Notes under the pieces: model-generated
Seen by the model: only the letters and a program-made list of their open reading frames with translations
Database searches by the model: none
Told to the model about the DNA's origin: nothing
Shown here: piece after piece, positions 34,662-46,620 of the stretch
How positions within the stretch are numbered: the first letter of the stretch is position 1
Layout: each line of letters opens with the position of its first letter
NCBI RefSeq assembly: GCF_004745645.1
Contig: NZ_SRMB01000007.1
Location: forward strand, 62,001 to 126,000
DNA from: Hymenobacter metallicola
GTDB lineage: Bacteria > Bacteroidota > Bacteroidia > Cytophagales > Hymenobacteraceae
Length of the DNA stretch: 64,000 nt
Reading direction: 5' to 3'
Program-made: the position numbers and the translations under genes

Positions 34662-37600
34662 TTAGCTTTTCAACGGCACGCTTAGCTGGAGCATGGTGCC
34701 CTGACCGGGCGCGGTATTGATGGTGAGCTTGGCTTGCATGGCGGCGGCCCGGCTGTGCATGTTGGTCAGGCCATTGCCCCCACCCTGGGCCGGGGCAGCG
34801 GGGTCGAAGCCCACCCCGTCGTCTTTCACCGTCAGCAGCAGCCGGTGGTGCTCGTAGGTAAGAGAAATGGCAGCCTGCTCGCACTGAGCATATTTAGCCA
34901 GATTGTTTACGGCTTCCTTGAAGAGCAGAAAGAACTCCCGGCGGGCGCGCATATTGAGCCGCAGCCCCGTAATAGACGGGTCAGCGCGAAACGTGAAGTC
35001 GATGCCGCGGGCTTCGAGCACGTCGGAGGCAAAGCTGCGCATCCGGGCCACCACGTCCTCCATCGAGTCGTGGGCCGGGTTGATGGTCCACACGATGTCG
35101 TCCATGGCATCGAGCATCCGGCGCGAACTGTCGCCAATCTGGTCGAGCAGGGCGGTGGCTTGGTCGGTGCGCTGGTTGTGCTGATGGGTGCGGGCAATCT
35201 GGCTCAGAATGGAAATGCTGCTCAGGGTAGAGCCCATATCGTCGTGCAGGTCGCGGGCAATGTTGTGGCGCACCCGCTCCAGGGCCAGCAGCTGCCGCAC
35301 CCGCATGCGGTAGGCCAGAAACAGCAATCCGAAAAACACCCAGCTGATCAGAATGCGGAACCACCAGGTGCTGTACCAGTGCGGCTGCACCACAATGGTG
35401 AGCGAGGTGCCCCGGGGGTTCCAGATGCCGTCATTGTTGGTGGCCCGCACCCGGAACGTGTAGGTGCCCGGGTCGAGGTTGGTATAGGTTGCTTCGCGCT
35501 TATTACCGGCCTGCACCCAGTCGGGGTCGAAGTTTTCGAGCATGTAGGCGTAGCGGTTTTTCTCGGGCAAGCGAAAATTCAGGGCAGCAAATTCCACCGA
35601 GAAGAAATAGTCGCTCGGGGCCAGCTCGATGCGGCGGCGCACCGTGATGCTCGTATCCAACTCCACTAGCTGGTTGAACTTGCGAAACCCGGTCAGCACG
35701 ACGGGCGGGGGCAGGGCGTTGGTGCGCACGGCGGCCGGGTTGAAGCGCACCAGCCCCAGCATCCCGCCGAAGTAGAGCTGCCCCCGCCGCCCCCGGTAGT
35801 AGCCGCCGGCGTTGAACTCATCGAAGGGCAGGCCGTCGCGGGTGTCGAAGGTGTAAAACTGGTTGTTGGAAGGCGTAAAGCGGGCCAGGCCTTTGTTCGT
35901 GGAAAGCCAGAGGTGGTGGGCATTGTCCTCCAGAATCCCGTACACAACATCGTTGGGCAGCCCCTGGGGCTCCCGAAAGGTGGTGAACCGGCCCTTGCTC
36001 AGGTCGTCGAGGCGGCAGAGCCCCCCGCCTTCAGTGCCGATCCACAACTGGCCCGAGTGGTCTTCCAGAATGGAACGCACGAAGTTGCTACTGAGGCTGC
36101 GCGGATTCTGGTCGTCGGTTTTAAAGGCCACAAACTGCTTGGTGACCGGGTTGTAGCGGCACAGTCCGCCCCCGCCGGTACCGACCCAAATCAGGCCGGC
36201 GCGGTCTTGGTGCACCACGCGCACGAAGTTGTTGCTGAGGCTATGCGGATTGCTGGGGTCATGGCGAAAGACGGTGAAACGCTTGGTGCTGGCCTCGTAG
36301 AGGTTTAGCCCGCCTTCGGTGCCCACCCAGAGCTGGCCCTTGGGGTCTTCGTACACGGTCCGCACAAAGTCTTCGCTCAGGCTCGTTTTCACGGCCGGGT
36401 TGTGGCGGTAGTGCTCGAAGCGGGTACTGCCGGGCTCCAGACAGTCGAGGCCCTGGCTCTGGGTGCCCACCCACAGCCGGCCCCGCTTGTCGATGCACAG
36501 AGCCCGAACGAAATCCTCACTCAGGCTGCCCGCATCGGTGGGGTCGTGGCGAAACTGGCGGCGCTGGCCGGTGCTGGCATCGTAGCAAATCAGGCCCTGA
36601 CTTTCGGTGCCCACCCACACCCGTCCGGCGCCATCTTCGCACACCGCCCACACCGGTCCTTTAGGCTCGGGGTACCCAGTAAACGCGCTGGCGCGGGCCT
36701 CGAAACTACTGATACCGCCCTCGGTGCCCGTCCAGAGCAGGCCCGAGCGGTCCTGAAACACGGACATGACCACGTCGTCGGGCAGCGACAAAGCCTGGCC
36801 GTTCTGGTGCTGGTAAGTGGTGAAGGTGTTGGTAGCCGGTTGGTAACGGACCAGCCCCTTGTTGGTGCCTATCCACAAGTGTTGCTGCTGATCCAGAAAC
36901 AAGGCCCGAATGGCTTCGCCCGGCCCGCCCGCCTGCCGGCCCACCGCCCGGGCCGGGCCAACGGCCGGCAGGTACCAGAGTCCATCGGTTTCGGTGCCCA
37001 CCCACAGGCCCCCGGCCGCATCGGGCTGCAGGGTGGTAATGGCACTGCTGGCCTGCCAGCGCCCGTCGGGCTCGAGGTGGCCGGTGCGGGTGTTTAAGGA
37101 GCTGATGTGGCCTTCCCCGGTGCCCACCCACAGCGTGCCATTGGAAGTTTGGGTAATGGCCCGCACCGAGTTGCGGCGCAGATTTTCCAGGGTTGAGGCG
37201 GCGTGTACAAAGCGCTGAAAATGGTTTTTGCTGGGCACGAAGCGGTGCAACCCGCCCTCAGTACCGGCCCACACCTGGTTTTGCTGGTCGCAGAACACCA
37301 CCCGCACGAAGTTGTCGGCCAGGCCGTTGATATCGTTTTGCTCGTACTCGAAAGTTCTGAACCGGCCCGTCACCGGGTTGTAGCGGCAGAGTCCTCCCCC
37401 ACCGGTACCCACCCACAGCTGCCCCTGCTGATCTTCGGCCAACGACAGGATGAAATTGCTGCTCAGGCTGCCCGCGCGCTGGGGGTCGTTGCGAAACACC
37501 CGGAACTCTACGCCGTCGTAGCGACTCAGCCCATCCTGAGTGCCAAACCACAAGAACCCCTGCTTGTCCTGCACGATGCTGTACACGCTGTTTTCCGACA

Positions 37601-37727
37601 AGCCCTGGGCCGCGGTAAGCGTGTGAAACGTGAGGGCAGCCGAAGGCTGGGCGGGCGCTACCACCGGCACTACTACACAGAACAGCACCCCGAGCAGCCG
37701 CAGCCAGGTGGCGAAAAAACAGGTCAT
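34662..37727 (-). CDS. Two-component regulator propeller sensor histidine kinase
   Basis: 1021 residues from the ATG at 37727; an upstream TTG would add seven. Signal peptide to about residue 27 (VVAPAQP). Then about 14 beta-propeller repeats with LWVGTxxGGLCRYNP motifs form two seven-bladed propellers (about 40-690), then a Y_Y_Y domain (about 700-790) ending in TYTFRVRATNNDG. One membrane helix (about 795-815) precedes a HisKA_3 domain with H828 in ARDLHDDMGSTLSSI, and a HATPase domain with DDGVGFDP and NGLTNMHSRA. This layout resembles hybrid two-component systems that sense periplasmic ligands in Bacteroidota, but here the response regulator is separate. Confidence 0.93.
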   Translation of the reverse strand: MTCFFATWLRLLGVLFCVVVPVVAPAQPSAALTFHTLTAAQGLSENSVYSIVQDKQGFLWFGTQDGLSRYDGVEFRVFRNDPQRAGSLSSNFILSLAEDQQGQLWVGTGGGGLCRYNPVTGRFRTFEYEQNDINGLADNFVRVVFCDQQNQVWAGTEGGLHRFVPSKNHFQRFVHAASTLENLRRNSVRAITQTSNGTLWVGTGEGHISSLNTRTGHLEPDGRWQASSAITTLQPDAAGGLWVGTETDGLWYLPAVGPARAVGRQAGGPGEAIRALFLDQQQHLWIGTNKGLVRYQPATNTFTTYQHQNGQALSLPDDVVMSVFQDRSGLLWTGTEGGISSFEARASAFTGYPEPKGPVWAVCEDGAGRVWVGTESQGLICYDASTGQRRQFRHDPTDAGSLSEDFVRALCIDKRGRLWVGTQSQGLDCLEPGSTRFEHYRHNPAVKTSLSEDFVRTVYEDPKGQLWVGTEGGLNLYEASTKRFTVFRHDPSNPHSLSNNFVRVVHQDRAGLIWVGTGGGGLCRYNPVTKQFVAFKTDDQNPRSLSSNFVRSILEDHSGQLWIGTEGGGLCRLDDLSKGRFTTFREPQGLPNDVVYGILEDNAHHLWLSTNKGLARFTPSNNQFYTFDTRDGLPFDEFNAGGYYRGRRGQLYFGGMLGLVRFNPAAVRTNALPPPVVLTGFRKFNQLVELDTSITVRRRIELAPSDYFFSVEFAALNFRLPEKNRYAYMLENFDPDWVQAGNKREATYTNLDPGTYTFRVRATNNDGIWNPRGTSLTIVVQPHWYSTWWFRILISWVFFGLLFLAYRMRVRQLLALERVRHNIARDLHDDMGSTLSSISILSQIARTHQHNQRTDQATALLDQIGDSSRRMLDAMDDIVWTINPAHDSMEDVVARMRSFASDVLEARGIDFTFRADPSITGLRLNMRARREFFLLFKEAVNNLAKYAQCEQAAISLTYEHHRLLLTVKDDGVGFDPAAPAQGGGNGLTNMHSRAAAMQAKLTINTAPGQGTMLQLSVPLKS

Positions 37728-38028
37728 AAGCAAGCACCTTACAGGCAATCAGCTGGTGGCCGGGCCCCAACCGATTTGGGCTGCAACCTAGGTATTTCCG
37801 GTCGTCTGCCCAATTCCTGGCTGGGCTCTTCTCAACCACGCCGCCCGCTGGCCAGGGAGCAGCCCCAGAAAAGCATAGTGGCCCTAGCAGGTAGAAGCCA
37901 GATGGTCATTACCGGGCTCATCAAGCACCTCACAGCGCTAGGCGGTGCTTGCGCTGGCGGCATTTGCCTATCTTGTTCGGCCAAACTATTCTCACATCTC
38001 CAATCGGCTTGGTACACAATCCAAACAC
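37728..38028. other. Intergenic region, no clear element
   Basis: 301 bases between divergent genes. No exact TAnnTTTG box or strong hairpin was seen. Confidence 0.4.
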
Positions 38029-39063
38029 ATGAGCGCGCAAGCAGTAGAGGTCAGTTCAGCGGAAATAGGGCAGCTAGGAGTCCAGCACGTCAAGCGCTTT
38101 TGGACCCGGCTGCAGGCCGGACGTACTGGCCGCCGCGTAGAACCCACCGAACAGGATTGGCGCTTCGACAACCTGCTACTGAACGGGTTGGGGTTGCCGC
38201 TGGAGCCTACCATGCTCTACTTACTGCAGGAGGCCCCCACTTTCGAAGAATTTGAGAAGTGGATTCTGGCCAAAAATAATGGTCAGCTACCCCCGCAGCA
38301 GGTTGAGCGCCTGAACAGCATTTTCACCGGCCAGCCCTACGGGGAAGCATTGCGGGCCCACCTGCGCGCCATTGACGAGCACCCCGCCGTGCTCAGCGCC
38401 GAGGACCTGCACTTCTGGCAGGAAAACGGCTACGTCGTCGTGCGGGAGGCTATTCCCCGGGCGCAGGCCCAGGCCACCGAGCAGGCCGTGTGGGAGGCCC
38501 TGGGCATGCGCCCCGACGACCCGGCCTCGTGGTACGACAAGCCTATCGGCAAGGGCATCATGATGGAGTTTTACCACCACCCGACGCTGGCGGCCAACCG
38601 GCAAGTGCTGCGCATTCAGAAGGCCTTTGCCCAGCTCTGGCAGACGCCCGACCTGTGGACTACCACCGACCGGACCAGCTTCAACCCGCCCGAAACGGCG
38701 AGTTTCCCTTTTCAGGGCCCCCGCCTGCACTGGGACGTAAGCCTGCAGCCTCCTTTCCACTTCGGCACCCAGGGCCTGCTCTACCTCTGCGACACGCCCG
38801 CCGAGCAGGGCGCCTTCTGCTGCGTGCCCGGCTTCCACCGTCACCTCGACACCTGGCTGGCCCAGTTGCCCGCCGGCACCGACCCGCGCCAGGTAGACCT
38901 CGACGCCCAGGCCGTGCCCATTGCCGCCCAGGCCGGCGACCTGGTTATCTGGCACCACTTGCTGCCCCACGGCAGCAGCCCCAACCGCGGCACCTACCCG
39001 CGCATCGTGCAGTACCTGAATATGTACCCGGTGGAGTTTCGGGAGAATATGGGCTGGCGGTAA
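38029..39063 (+). CDS. Phytanoyl-CoA dioxygenase (PhyH)-family protein
   Basis: 344 residues from the ATG at 38029 (MSAQAVEVSS); the frame is open further upstream but without a domain. Non-haem iron, 2-oxoglutarate-dependent fold: facial triad H234-x-D236 in PRLHWDVSLQ and H314 in LLPHGSSPN, with an Arg ten residues later (YPRIVQYLN) to bind 2-oxoglutarate. The first ~100 residues are an extra helical region. The substrate is unknown; family members hydroxylate or halogenate small molecules. It stands alone between the propeller kinase and an orphan gene. Confidence 0.8.
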   Translation: MSAQAVEVSSAEIGQLGVQHVKRFWTRLQAGRTGRRVEPTEQDWRFDNLLLNGLGLPLEPTMLYLLQEAPTFEEFEKWILAKNNGQLPPQQVERLNSIFTGQPYGEALRAHLRAIDEHPAVLSAEDLHFWQENGYVVVREAIPRAQAQATEQAVWEALGMRPDDPASWYDKPIGKGIMMEFYHHPTLAANRQVLRIQKAFAQLWQTPDLWTTTDRTSFNPPETASFPFQGPRLHWDVSLQPPFHFGTQGLLYLCDTPAEQGAFCCVPGFHRHLDTWLAQLPAGTDPRQVDLDAQAVPIAAQAGDLVIWHHLLPHGSSPNRGTYPRIVQYLNMYPVEFRENMGWR

Positions 39064-39132
39064 GCAGCAACTACTACCAACAACGGCGGCTGGCGGCCCA
39101 ACCAATGACGCTCTGGCATAATTTAGAACTTA

Positions 39133-39762
39133 ATGAACACCAGCCCATTTGCGTACGCCGAAGTAATAAACGTCTTAATCGAAGGACTGCGAATGGCTTT
39201 ATTCAGCAAAGAGCAAATAACGCAGTGGGCCGACGGCTTCATTTTGCACGATGCCCAGCCGGATATTTTCTTTATCGATTTAGCCTTGAGCCGCACCCGA
39301 GAGGAGGCACTCACTATTTTAAGCGAAACGGCTAGAACTATGGCTGCCGAAACCAGCCCGCGGCCCCTGCTTTGTGCTATTTATGAGCGTTTGGTGACCA
39401 ATGACAAAACCGCTCTTGAGTCAGCAGCCAGTTTAGGCGCTTTTATATGGAACAACGAGTTGCTTACCGTATCTGAAAGGAATTTCATTCAGTATCTACA
39501 CTACGATGCCGATATGCTGGATCTACTCCCTCCCTCCGCACGCGAAAAGCTAGAACAGGATATAGGTGCTTTCTTGGCGCTATATAAGGAGTACACCATA
39601 GAGAATTACGCCGGCTGGGATTCCCTTGACCAGGAAATTGTGTTGAAATTAGATACGACACCGTTGTTTCATAATGATACATCACTCCGAAATCCGCAAG
39701 TAATGCCCGCCCCAAAGCCAATACTCCCGGTCCGAAAACCTCGGTGGCAGTTCTGGAAGTGA
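39133..39762 (+). CDS. Hypothetical protein, 209 aa
   Basis: 209 residues, no signal peptide or membrane segments. Mostly helical and acidic, with WADGFILHDAQPDIFFIDLAL and a C-terminal basic Pro-rich tail ending RKPRWQFWK. Base composition is visibly lower in GC than in neighbours, suggesting recent acquisition or relaxed selection. No family recognised. Followed immediately by a perfect terminator. Confidence 0.6.
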   Translation: MNTSPFAYAEVINVLIEGLRMALFSKEQITQWADGFILHDAQPDIFFIDLALSRTREEALTILSETARTMAAETSPRPLLCAIYERLVTNDKTALESAASLGAFIWNNELLTVSERNFIQYLHYDADMLDLLPPSAREKLEQDIGAFLALYKEYTIENYAGWDSLDQEIVLKLDTTPLFHNDTSLRNPQVMPAPKPILPVRKPRWQFWK

Positions 39763-39770
39763 TTTAATGC

Positions 39771-39806
39771 AAAAAGCGGCACCTGATGCATCAGGTGCCG
39801 CTTTTT
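39771..39806. terminator. Perfect 16-bp bidirectional terminator
   Basis: The arms 39771-39786 and 39791-39806 are perfectly complementary, with a 4-base loop and A/T runs, between the orphan gene and aspS. Confidence 0.95.
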
Positions 39807-39829
39807 CTATTAAGTCGATCCTTAAAACC

Positions 39830-41593
<1,764 letters not shown>

Positions 41594-41973
41594 AGTCGAA
41601 GGGTATTCTGGATGAAAGAAGCGCGCGGGCCGGCGCAAAGATAGGATTCGTGCGCGGGCGGGCCACATGTGGGCAGCAATGCCACCGAATTTGCGGGCCG
41701 GGCGCGGTAGTCAGCGGAATATGGGGAAGCTGGCACGCCCATTCCCTCCTTATTGGCCAGCGGGAGACATCCCGCGTGCTGCCGCTGATCAGTAATTCAG
41801 GGAACCCACGCAGGAACCCTTACGGCACTCGACTTGACGCCTTTAAGGCCTGGTCCAATTATTTAAAGGTCAGCCAGCATACAGTTTTCACTATATTTAT
41901 CTAGCTTCCCGAACAACTGCCTGGTTCGGGCATCCTCCGCTTTACTTGTGTCCTTCTTCTCTATCCTCAACCG
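41594..41973. other. Intergenic region between aspS and the ABC operon
   Basis: 380 bases between divergent genes. The minus strand carries TATCTTTG at 41643-41636, a TAnnTTTG-type box for aspS. No equally good box for the ABC genes was seen. The open frames here have no coding features. Confidence 0.5.
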
Positions 41974-42873
41974 ATGGAACTGATTATTGACCGCCTTTCC
42001 AAAACGTATCCCAATGGGACCAAGGCCCTCAACGACGTGTCGTTGCGCATTGCACCCGGCATGTTTGGCCTGCTAGGCCCCAACGGCGCGGGCAAATCCA
42101 GTTTGATGCGCACAATTTCCACCCTGCAGGAAGCCGACGCGGGTACTATTCAGCTCGGCGACATCAACGTGCTGGAGCAGCCCGAGCGGGTGCGCCAGGT
42201 ACTGGGCTACCTGCCCCAGGAGTTTGGCGTGTATCCGAAGGTGACGGCCAGTGAGCTGCTGGAGCATTTTGCCGTGCTCAAGGGCGTGAGCAACAAGCAG
42301 GAGCGGCGGCAGGTGGTCGATGCGCTGTTGCACCAAACCAACCTGTGGGAAGCGCGCAACAAGAACCTGGGCGGCTACTCCGGCGGCATGAAGCAGCGCT
42401 TCGGCATTGCCCAGGCCCTGCTCGGCGACCCCAAGCTAATTATCGTGGATGAGCCCACCGCCGGCCTCGACCCGACCGAACGTAACCGCTTCCACAACCT
42501 GCTGGCCGAAATCGGGGAAGACCGCATCGTGATTCTGAGCACGCATATTGTAAGTGACGTGTCGGATTTGTGCCGGCAGTTTGCCATCATCAACAAGGGC
42601 CGGGTGCTGTATACCGGTGACCCGCTGGTGGCTATTGAGGAAATGCGGGGGCAGATCTGGCGGCGCAGCATCAGCAAGACCGAAGTAGCGCAGTACCAGC
42701 AGCAGTTTGCGGTAATTTCTTCCCGCCTGTTTGCTGGTCAGACCATCATTCACGTGCACAGCCTGGCCCAGCCCGGCCACGGGTTTGAAGCCGTGGAACC
42801 CACGCTGGAAGACGTGTACTTTGCCCGCATCCACGCCGCCGAGCAGCTGGCCGCGCAGGTCACGCAAGGGTAG
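41974..42873 (+). CDS. ABC transporter ATP-binding protein
   Basis: 299 residues. Walker A GPNGAGKSS (K41), signature YSGGMKQR, Walker B LIIVDEPTAGLD, and the H-loop in STHIVSDV. The C-terminal ~80 residues extend beyond the ATPase core, as in exporters of the ABC-2 type. It precedes the permease-peptidase gene by 38 bases, so it is very likely its partner. Confidence 0.93.
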   Translation: MELIIDRLSKTYPNGTKALNDVSLRIAPGMFGLLGPNGAGKSSLMRTISTLQEADAGTIQLGDINVLEQPERVRQVLGYLPQEFGVYPKVTASELLEHFAVLKGVSNKQERRQVVDALLHQTNLWEARNKNLGGYSGGMKQRFGIAQALLGDPKLIIVDEPTAGLDPTERNRFHNLLAEIGEDRIVILSTHIVSDVSDLCRQFAIINKGRVLYTGDPLVAIEEMRGQIWRRSISKTEVAQYQQQFAVISSRLFAGQTIIHVHSLAQPGHGFEAVEPTLEDVYFARIHAAEQLAAQVTQG

Positions 42874-42911
42874 CTCGGCCCGCCCATTCCTGACCGCCAA
42901 GATCCAGCCCC

Positions 42912-45900
42912 ATGTTCCTCGAAATATTCCTTTTTGAACTTCGCTACCGCCTTAAGCGGCCCGCGACGTATATCTACTTCCTGCTACTGACTGCCATTGC
43001 GTTTATGCTGATGCTGGCCGTCGGCGGCGTATTTGGGGCCAACGTGACGGTGGGCAGCGGGGGCGGCCGGGTGCTGGCCAACTCGCCCTACCAGCTCTCG
43101 GCCATCCTGATGGTGCTGAGCTTGTTTGGCTCTTTCATCACCTCGTCGATGATGGGCACGCCGGTGTACCGCGACTTTGAGCACCGCACCCACTCGCTCT
43201 ACTACACCAACCCCATCAGCAAGGCCGGCTACCTCGGCGGGCGTTTTTTGGGCTCGTTTGTCGTCACGGTGGGCATTTTTCTGGGCGGGGCCCTGGGCTT
43301 GTGGCTGGCTACCTTCTGGCCCACCATGCTGCCCGGTAAGCTGGGCCCCAACCACCTGGCCTCGTACCTGCAGCCCTACCTGCTCATTGTTATTCCCAAC
43401 CTGTTTCTGACTGGGGCCATTTTCTTTACCGGGGCCACCCTTTCCCGCTCAGCCTTGGCTATTTACCTGGGCGGGGTACTATTCCTGGTGCTCTATACTA
43501 TCAGCGCCGGCATCAAGCAGAACCTGGACAACGACACGCTCAAAAACTTGCTCGACCCACTGGGTGCCAGCGCCATCGACCTGACCCAGCGCTACTGGAC
43601 CGTAGCCGAGCGCAACAGCCAACTGCTACCCTGGAACACCTACCTGGTGCAGAACCGCCTGCTCTGGACTGGCGTGGGCGTACTGACGCTGGTGGCCTGC
43701 TACGTCTTTTTCCGCTTTTCCTTTGCCAATAAATCGGACTCCGGCTCCCGGCCTAAAGCGGCGGGCCTGGCCACTGCGGCCGACGTGGCTCGCACCCTGT
43801 CGCTGCCGCGGGTGGCGCCGCGCTTCACGCCAGCGTTGGCCGGGGCCCAGCTGGGGCGCCTGGTGCGGCTGGAGTTTTTCAGTACCATCCGCAGCGTATA
43901 CTTTATCGGGATTCTGGGCGCCGGTCTGCTGTTTCTGCTGATTGCCGGCCTACAGGTCGGCAAGATTTACGGCACCAACACTTACCCCGTAACGCCGGTG
44001 GTGGTGCAGATGATGGTGGGCTCCTTTACCCTGTTTCAGCTCATCATCATCACCTTCTACTCCGGGGAACTGGTGTGGCGCGAGCGGGACTCCAACATCC
44101 ACCAGATTTACGACGCCATGCCCATGCCCAGCTGGGTACCCTTCGTGGCCAAGCTCGGCGCCCTGATGCTGATTCAGGTGGTGCTGCTGGCCCTGGTGAT
44201 GCTCTGCGGCATCCTGCTGCAAACCGGCATGGGCTATTTCCGCTACGAGCTGGGCCTTTACGTGCAGGAGCTCTTTGGCTTCCAGCTAATCAGCCTGCTG
44301 TTGCTCTGCGTACTGGCCATGCTGGTGCAGGTGCTGGTGAACAACAAGTTCATGGGCCACTTCATCATGATTCTGTACTACGTCTTCAATATTTTCAAGA
44401 GTCAGCTGGGCCTGGAGCACAACCTCTACAGTTATAATTCTGACCCGGGCGTGCAATACTCGGCCATGAACGGCTATGGGCATTTTGTGCTGCCTTATTT
44501 CACCTTCAAACTCTACTGGGCGGCCTTTGCCGTGGTGCTGGCCCTAGCCAGCAGCCTGCTGTGGCCCCGGGGCACCGAAACGCGTTTTTCCTGGCGCTGG
44601 CAGCAGGTCCGCACCAGCTTCTCGCCTACCTTGCGCGTGGTAGCCGGCCTGGCGCTGCTGGTAGTTGCGGGATTGGGAGCGTATATTTTCTACAACACCA
44701 ACGTGTTGAATACCTACCGCTCGACGGCCCAGCAGCAGGCCTTGCAGGCCCGCTACGAGAAAACCTACAAGTCTTACGCCCGGCGGCCCCAGCCGCGGGT
44801 GGTGGCCGTGCAGGTGGCGGTGGATATGTATCCGGCCCAGCGCGACATCCGCTTCCGTGGCTCCTATTGGCTCCTCAACCGCAGCGCCCAGCCCATCGAC
44901 TCGGTGCAGCTCGTCAGCATTAGTCAGGCCGAGGTGAAGCAGTTGGCGCTAGCTCGGCCCAGCCGGGAGGTACTTCACGACCAGATTGGCGACCTGGATT
45001 TCCGCATCGTGCGCCTGACCCGGCCCCTGCTGCCCGGCGACTCGGTGCAGCTCCACTTCGACCTGAGTTACCCCAACACGGGCTTCGAGAACAACGGCTC
45101 CAACACCAGCGTGGTCTACAACGGTACGTTTGTCAACAACTCGACGCTGCTGCCCCACATCGGCTACCAGGAGGCCTTTGAGCTGGGTGATGATGACGTG
45201 CGCAAAGAGCAGGGCCTCCAGCCCCGGCCCCGCATGGCCCCGGTCGGCGACTCGCTGGCCCGCCTGAAGCCCTACATCAGCAACGACGGCGACTGGATTC
45301 GCTTTGAGGCCACGCTCAGCACCTCGCCCGACCAGGTAGCCATTGCCCCGGGCTATTTGCAGAAGGAATGGACCAAGGATGGGCGCCGCTACTTCCACTA
45401 CAAGATGGACGCGCCGATTCTGAATTTTTACTCCTTCCTCTCGGCCCGCTACGCCGTGTACAAGGACCACTGGAAAGGGGTGCCCATCGAGATTTACTAC
45501 CAGCCGGGCCACGAGTACAACCTCAAGCGCATGGCCACCGGGGTGAAAAAAGGCCTGGATTACTACACCACCCACTTCGGGCCCTACCAGCACCGGCAGG
45601 TGCGCATTCTGGAATTTCCGGGCTATAATACCTACGCCCAGAGCTTTCCTAACACAATTCCCTTCTCGGAAAGCATCGGCTTTGTGGCCCACGTCGACTC
45701 CACCGACCCCGACGATATTGATTACCCGCTTTACATTACCGCCCACGAGGTGGCCCACCAGTGGTTTGGCCACCAGATTGTGAGCGGCAACGTGCAAGGC
45801 GGCACCTTAATGTCGGAAACGCTGAGCCAGTACGCCGCCCTGATGGTGATGAAGCAGCTCTACGGCGAACAGAAAATGAAGCGGTTTTTGCGCTTCGAGC

Positions 45901-46541
45901 TCAACTCCTACCTGAGCGGCCGCACCACCGAGCGCAAAAAGGAAGTGCCGTTGTACCTGGTCGAAAACCAGCCCTACATTCACTACCGCAAGGGTTCGTT
46001 GGTGATGTATGCCCTGCAGGACTACCTGGGCGAACCAGCCGTGAATGCGGCCATCAAGGAATACCGCGACAACGTGGCCTACCAACGGCCACCGTTTACC
46101 AACTCGGTTGAATTTTTGGCCGTGCTGCGGCGCCACACCCCCGATTCGCTCCAGGGCTTGGTCACGGACCTGTTTGAGCGCATCACGCTGTACGAAAACA
46201 AGGTGGACTCGGCGGAGTACCGCAAGCTGCCCAACGGTCAGTACCGGGTGCGGTTTACCGTGGATACCAAGAAGCTCTACGCCGACTCTTTGGGCAACGA
46301 AACGGCCGCGGGCCGCGGGGCTACCCTGCTCGACGTGGGCGTGCTAGGCCGCAAAAAAGTGAACGGCGCTTGGCAGGATGTACCCCTGAAAGTGGAGAAA
46401 CAGCGCCTGCTTCCGGGGCATCACCGCCTCGAATTCACAGTACCCGACCGGCCGGAACGCATCGGTATCGACCCTTACAACAAGCTTATTGACCGGAACC
46501 CCGACGATAATGTAAAGACGCCGGAGGAAAAAAAAGCGTAG
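42912..46541 (+). CDS. ABC-2 permease fused to an M1-family aminopeptidase
   Basis: 1209 residues. The first ~600 form about 12 membrane helices (ABC-2 permease). A further helix near 595-615 is followed by a periplasmic M1 metallopeptidase from about 640. The zinc motif H945-E-V-A-H949 lies in ITAHEVAHQWFGH, with E969 in MSETLSQY 19 residues after H949 (18 in classical M1, but this spacing is what I recall for permease-fused M1). The catalytic Tyr is probably in HYRKGSLVMYALQDYLGE. The classical GxMEN exopeptidase motif is replaced by FSESIG, so substrate choice probably differs. Partner ATPase immediately upstream. Transport substrate unknown. Confidence 0.85.
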   Translation: MFLEIFLFELRYRLKRPATYIYFLLLTAIAFMLMLAVGGVFGANVTVGSGGGRVLANSPYQLSAILMVLSLFGSFITSSMMGTPVYRDFEHRTHSLYYTNPISKAGYLGGRFLGSFVVTVGIFLGGALGLWLATFWPTMLPGKLGPNHLASYLQPYLLIVIPNLFLTGAIFFTGATLSRSALAIYLGGVLFLVLYTISAGIKQNLDNDTLKNLLDPLGASAIDLTQRYWTVAERNSQLLPWNTYLVQNRLLWTGVGVLTLVACYVFFRFSFANKSDSGSRPKAAGLATAADVARTLSLPRVAPRFTPALAGAQLGRLVRLEFFSTIRSVYFIGILGAGLLFLLIAGLQVGKIYGTNTYPVTPVVVQMMVGSFTLFQLIIITFYSGELVWRERDSNIHQIYDAMPMPSWVPFVAKLGALMLIQVVLLALVMLCGILLQTGMGYFRYELGLYVQELFGFQLISLLLLCVLAMLVQVLVNNKFMGHFIMILYYVFNIFKSQLGLEHNLYSYNSDPGVQYSAMNGYGHFVLPYFTFKLYWAAFAVVLALASSLLWPRGTETRFSWRWQQVRTSFSPTLRVVAGLALLVVAGLGAYIFYNTNVLNTYRSTAQQQALQARYEKTYKSYARRPQPRVVAVQVAVDMYPAQRDIRFRGSYWLLNRSAQPIDSVQLVSISQAEVKQLALARPSREVLHDQIGDLDFRIVRLTRPLLPGDSVQLHFDLSYPNTGFENNGSNTSVVYNGTFVNNSTLLPHIGYQEAFELGDDDVRKEQGLQPRPRMAPVGDSLARLKPYISNDGDWIRFEATLSTSPDQVAIAPGYLQKEWTKDGRRYFHYKMDAPILNFYSFLSARYAVYKDHWKGVPIEIYYQPGHEYNLKRMATGVKKGLDYYTTHFGPYQHRQVRILEFPGYNTYAQSFPNTIPFSESIGFVAHVDSTDPDDIDYPLYITAHEVAHQWFGHQIVSGNVQGGTLMSETLSQYAALMVMKQLYGEQKMKRFLRFELNSYLSGRTTERKKEVPLYLVENQPYIHYRKGSLVMYALQDYLGEPAVNAAIKEYRDNVAYQRPPFTNSVEFLAVLRRHTPDSLQGLVTDLFERITLYENKVDSAEYRKLPNGQYRVRFTVDTKKLYADSLGNETAAGRGATLLDVGVLGRKKVNGAWQDVPLKVEKQRLLPGHHRLEFTVPDRPERIGIDPYNKLIDRNPDDNVKTPEEKKA

Positions 46542-46561
46542 CTGCAAACCGGTGTGGTACC

Positions 46562-46590
46562 AAAAGCTCGGCCCCAAGGCCGAGCTTTTT
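46562..46590 (+). terminator. Terminator after the ABC-M1 operon
   Basis: A perfect 12-bp stem (46562-46573 with 46578-46589), 4-base loop and T-run. Confidence 0.9.
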
Positions 46591-46620
46591 CATTCCCGAA
46601 CGTAAGAGCGGCCGGCTTGC

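Noticed and set aside
37203..38255. 350-residue frame across the kinase start and dioxygenase start
   Set aside because: It overlaps two real genes and their intergenic region, with no motif.
41974..46541. ABC transporter as the lanthipeptide exporter
   Set aside because: More than 34 kb away, no C39 peptidase domain, and the permease carries an M1 domain; no link to the locus.
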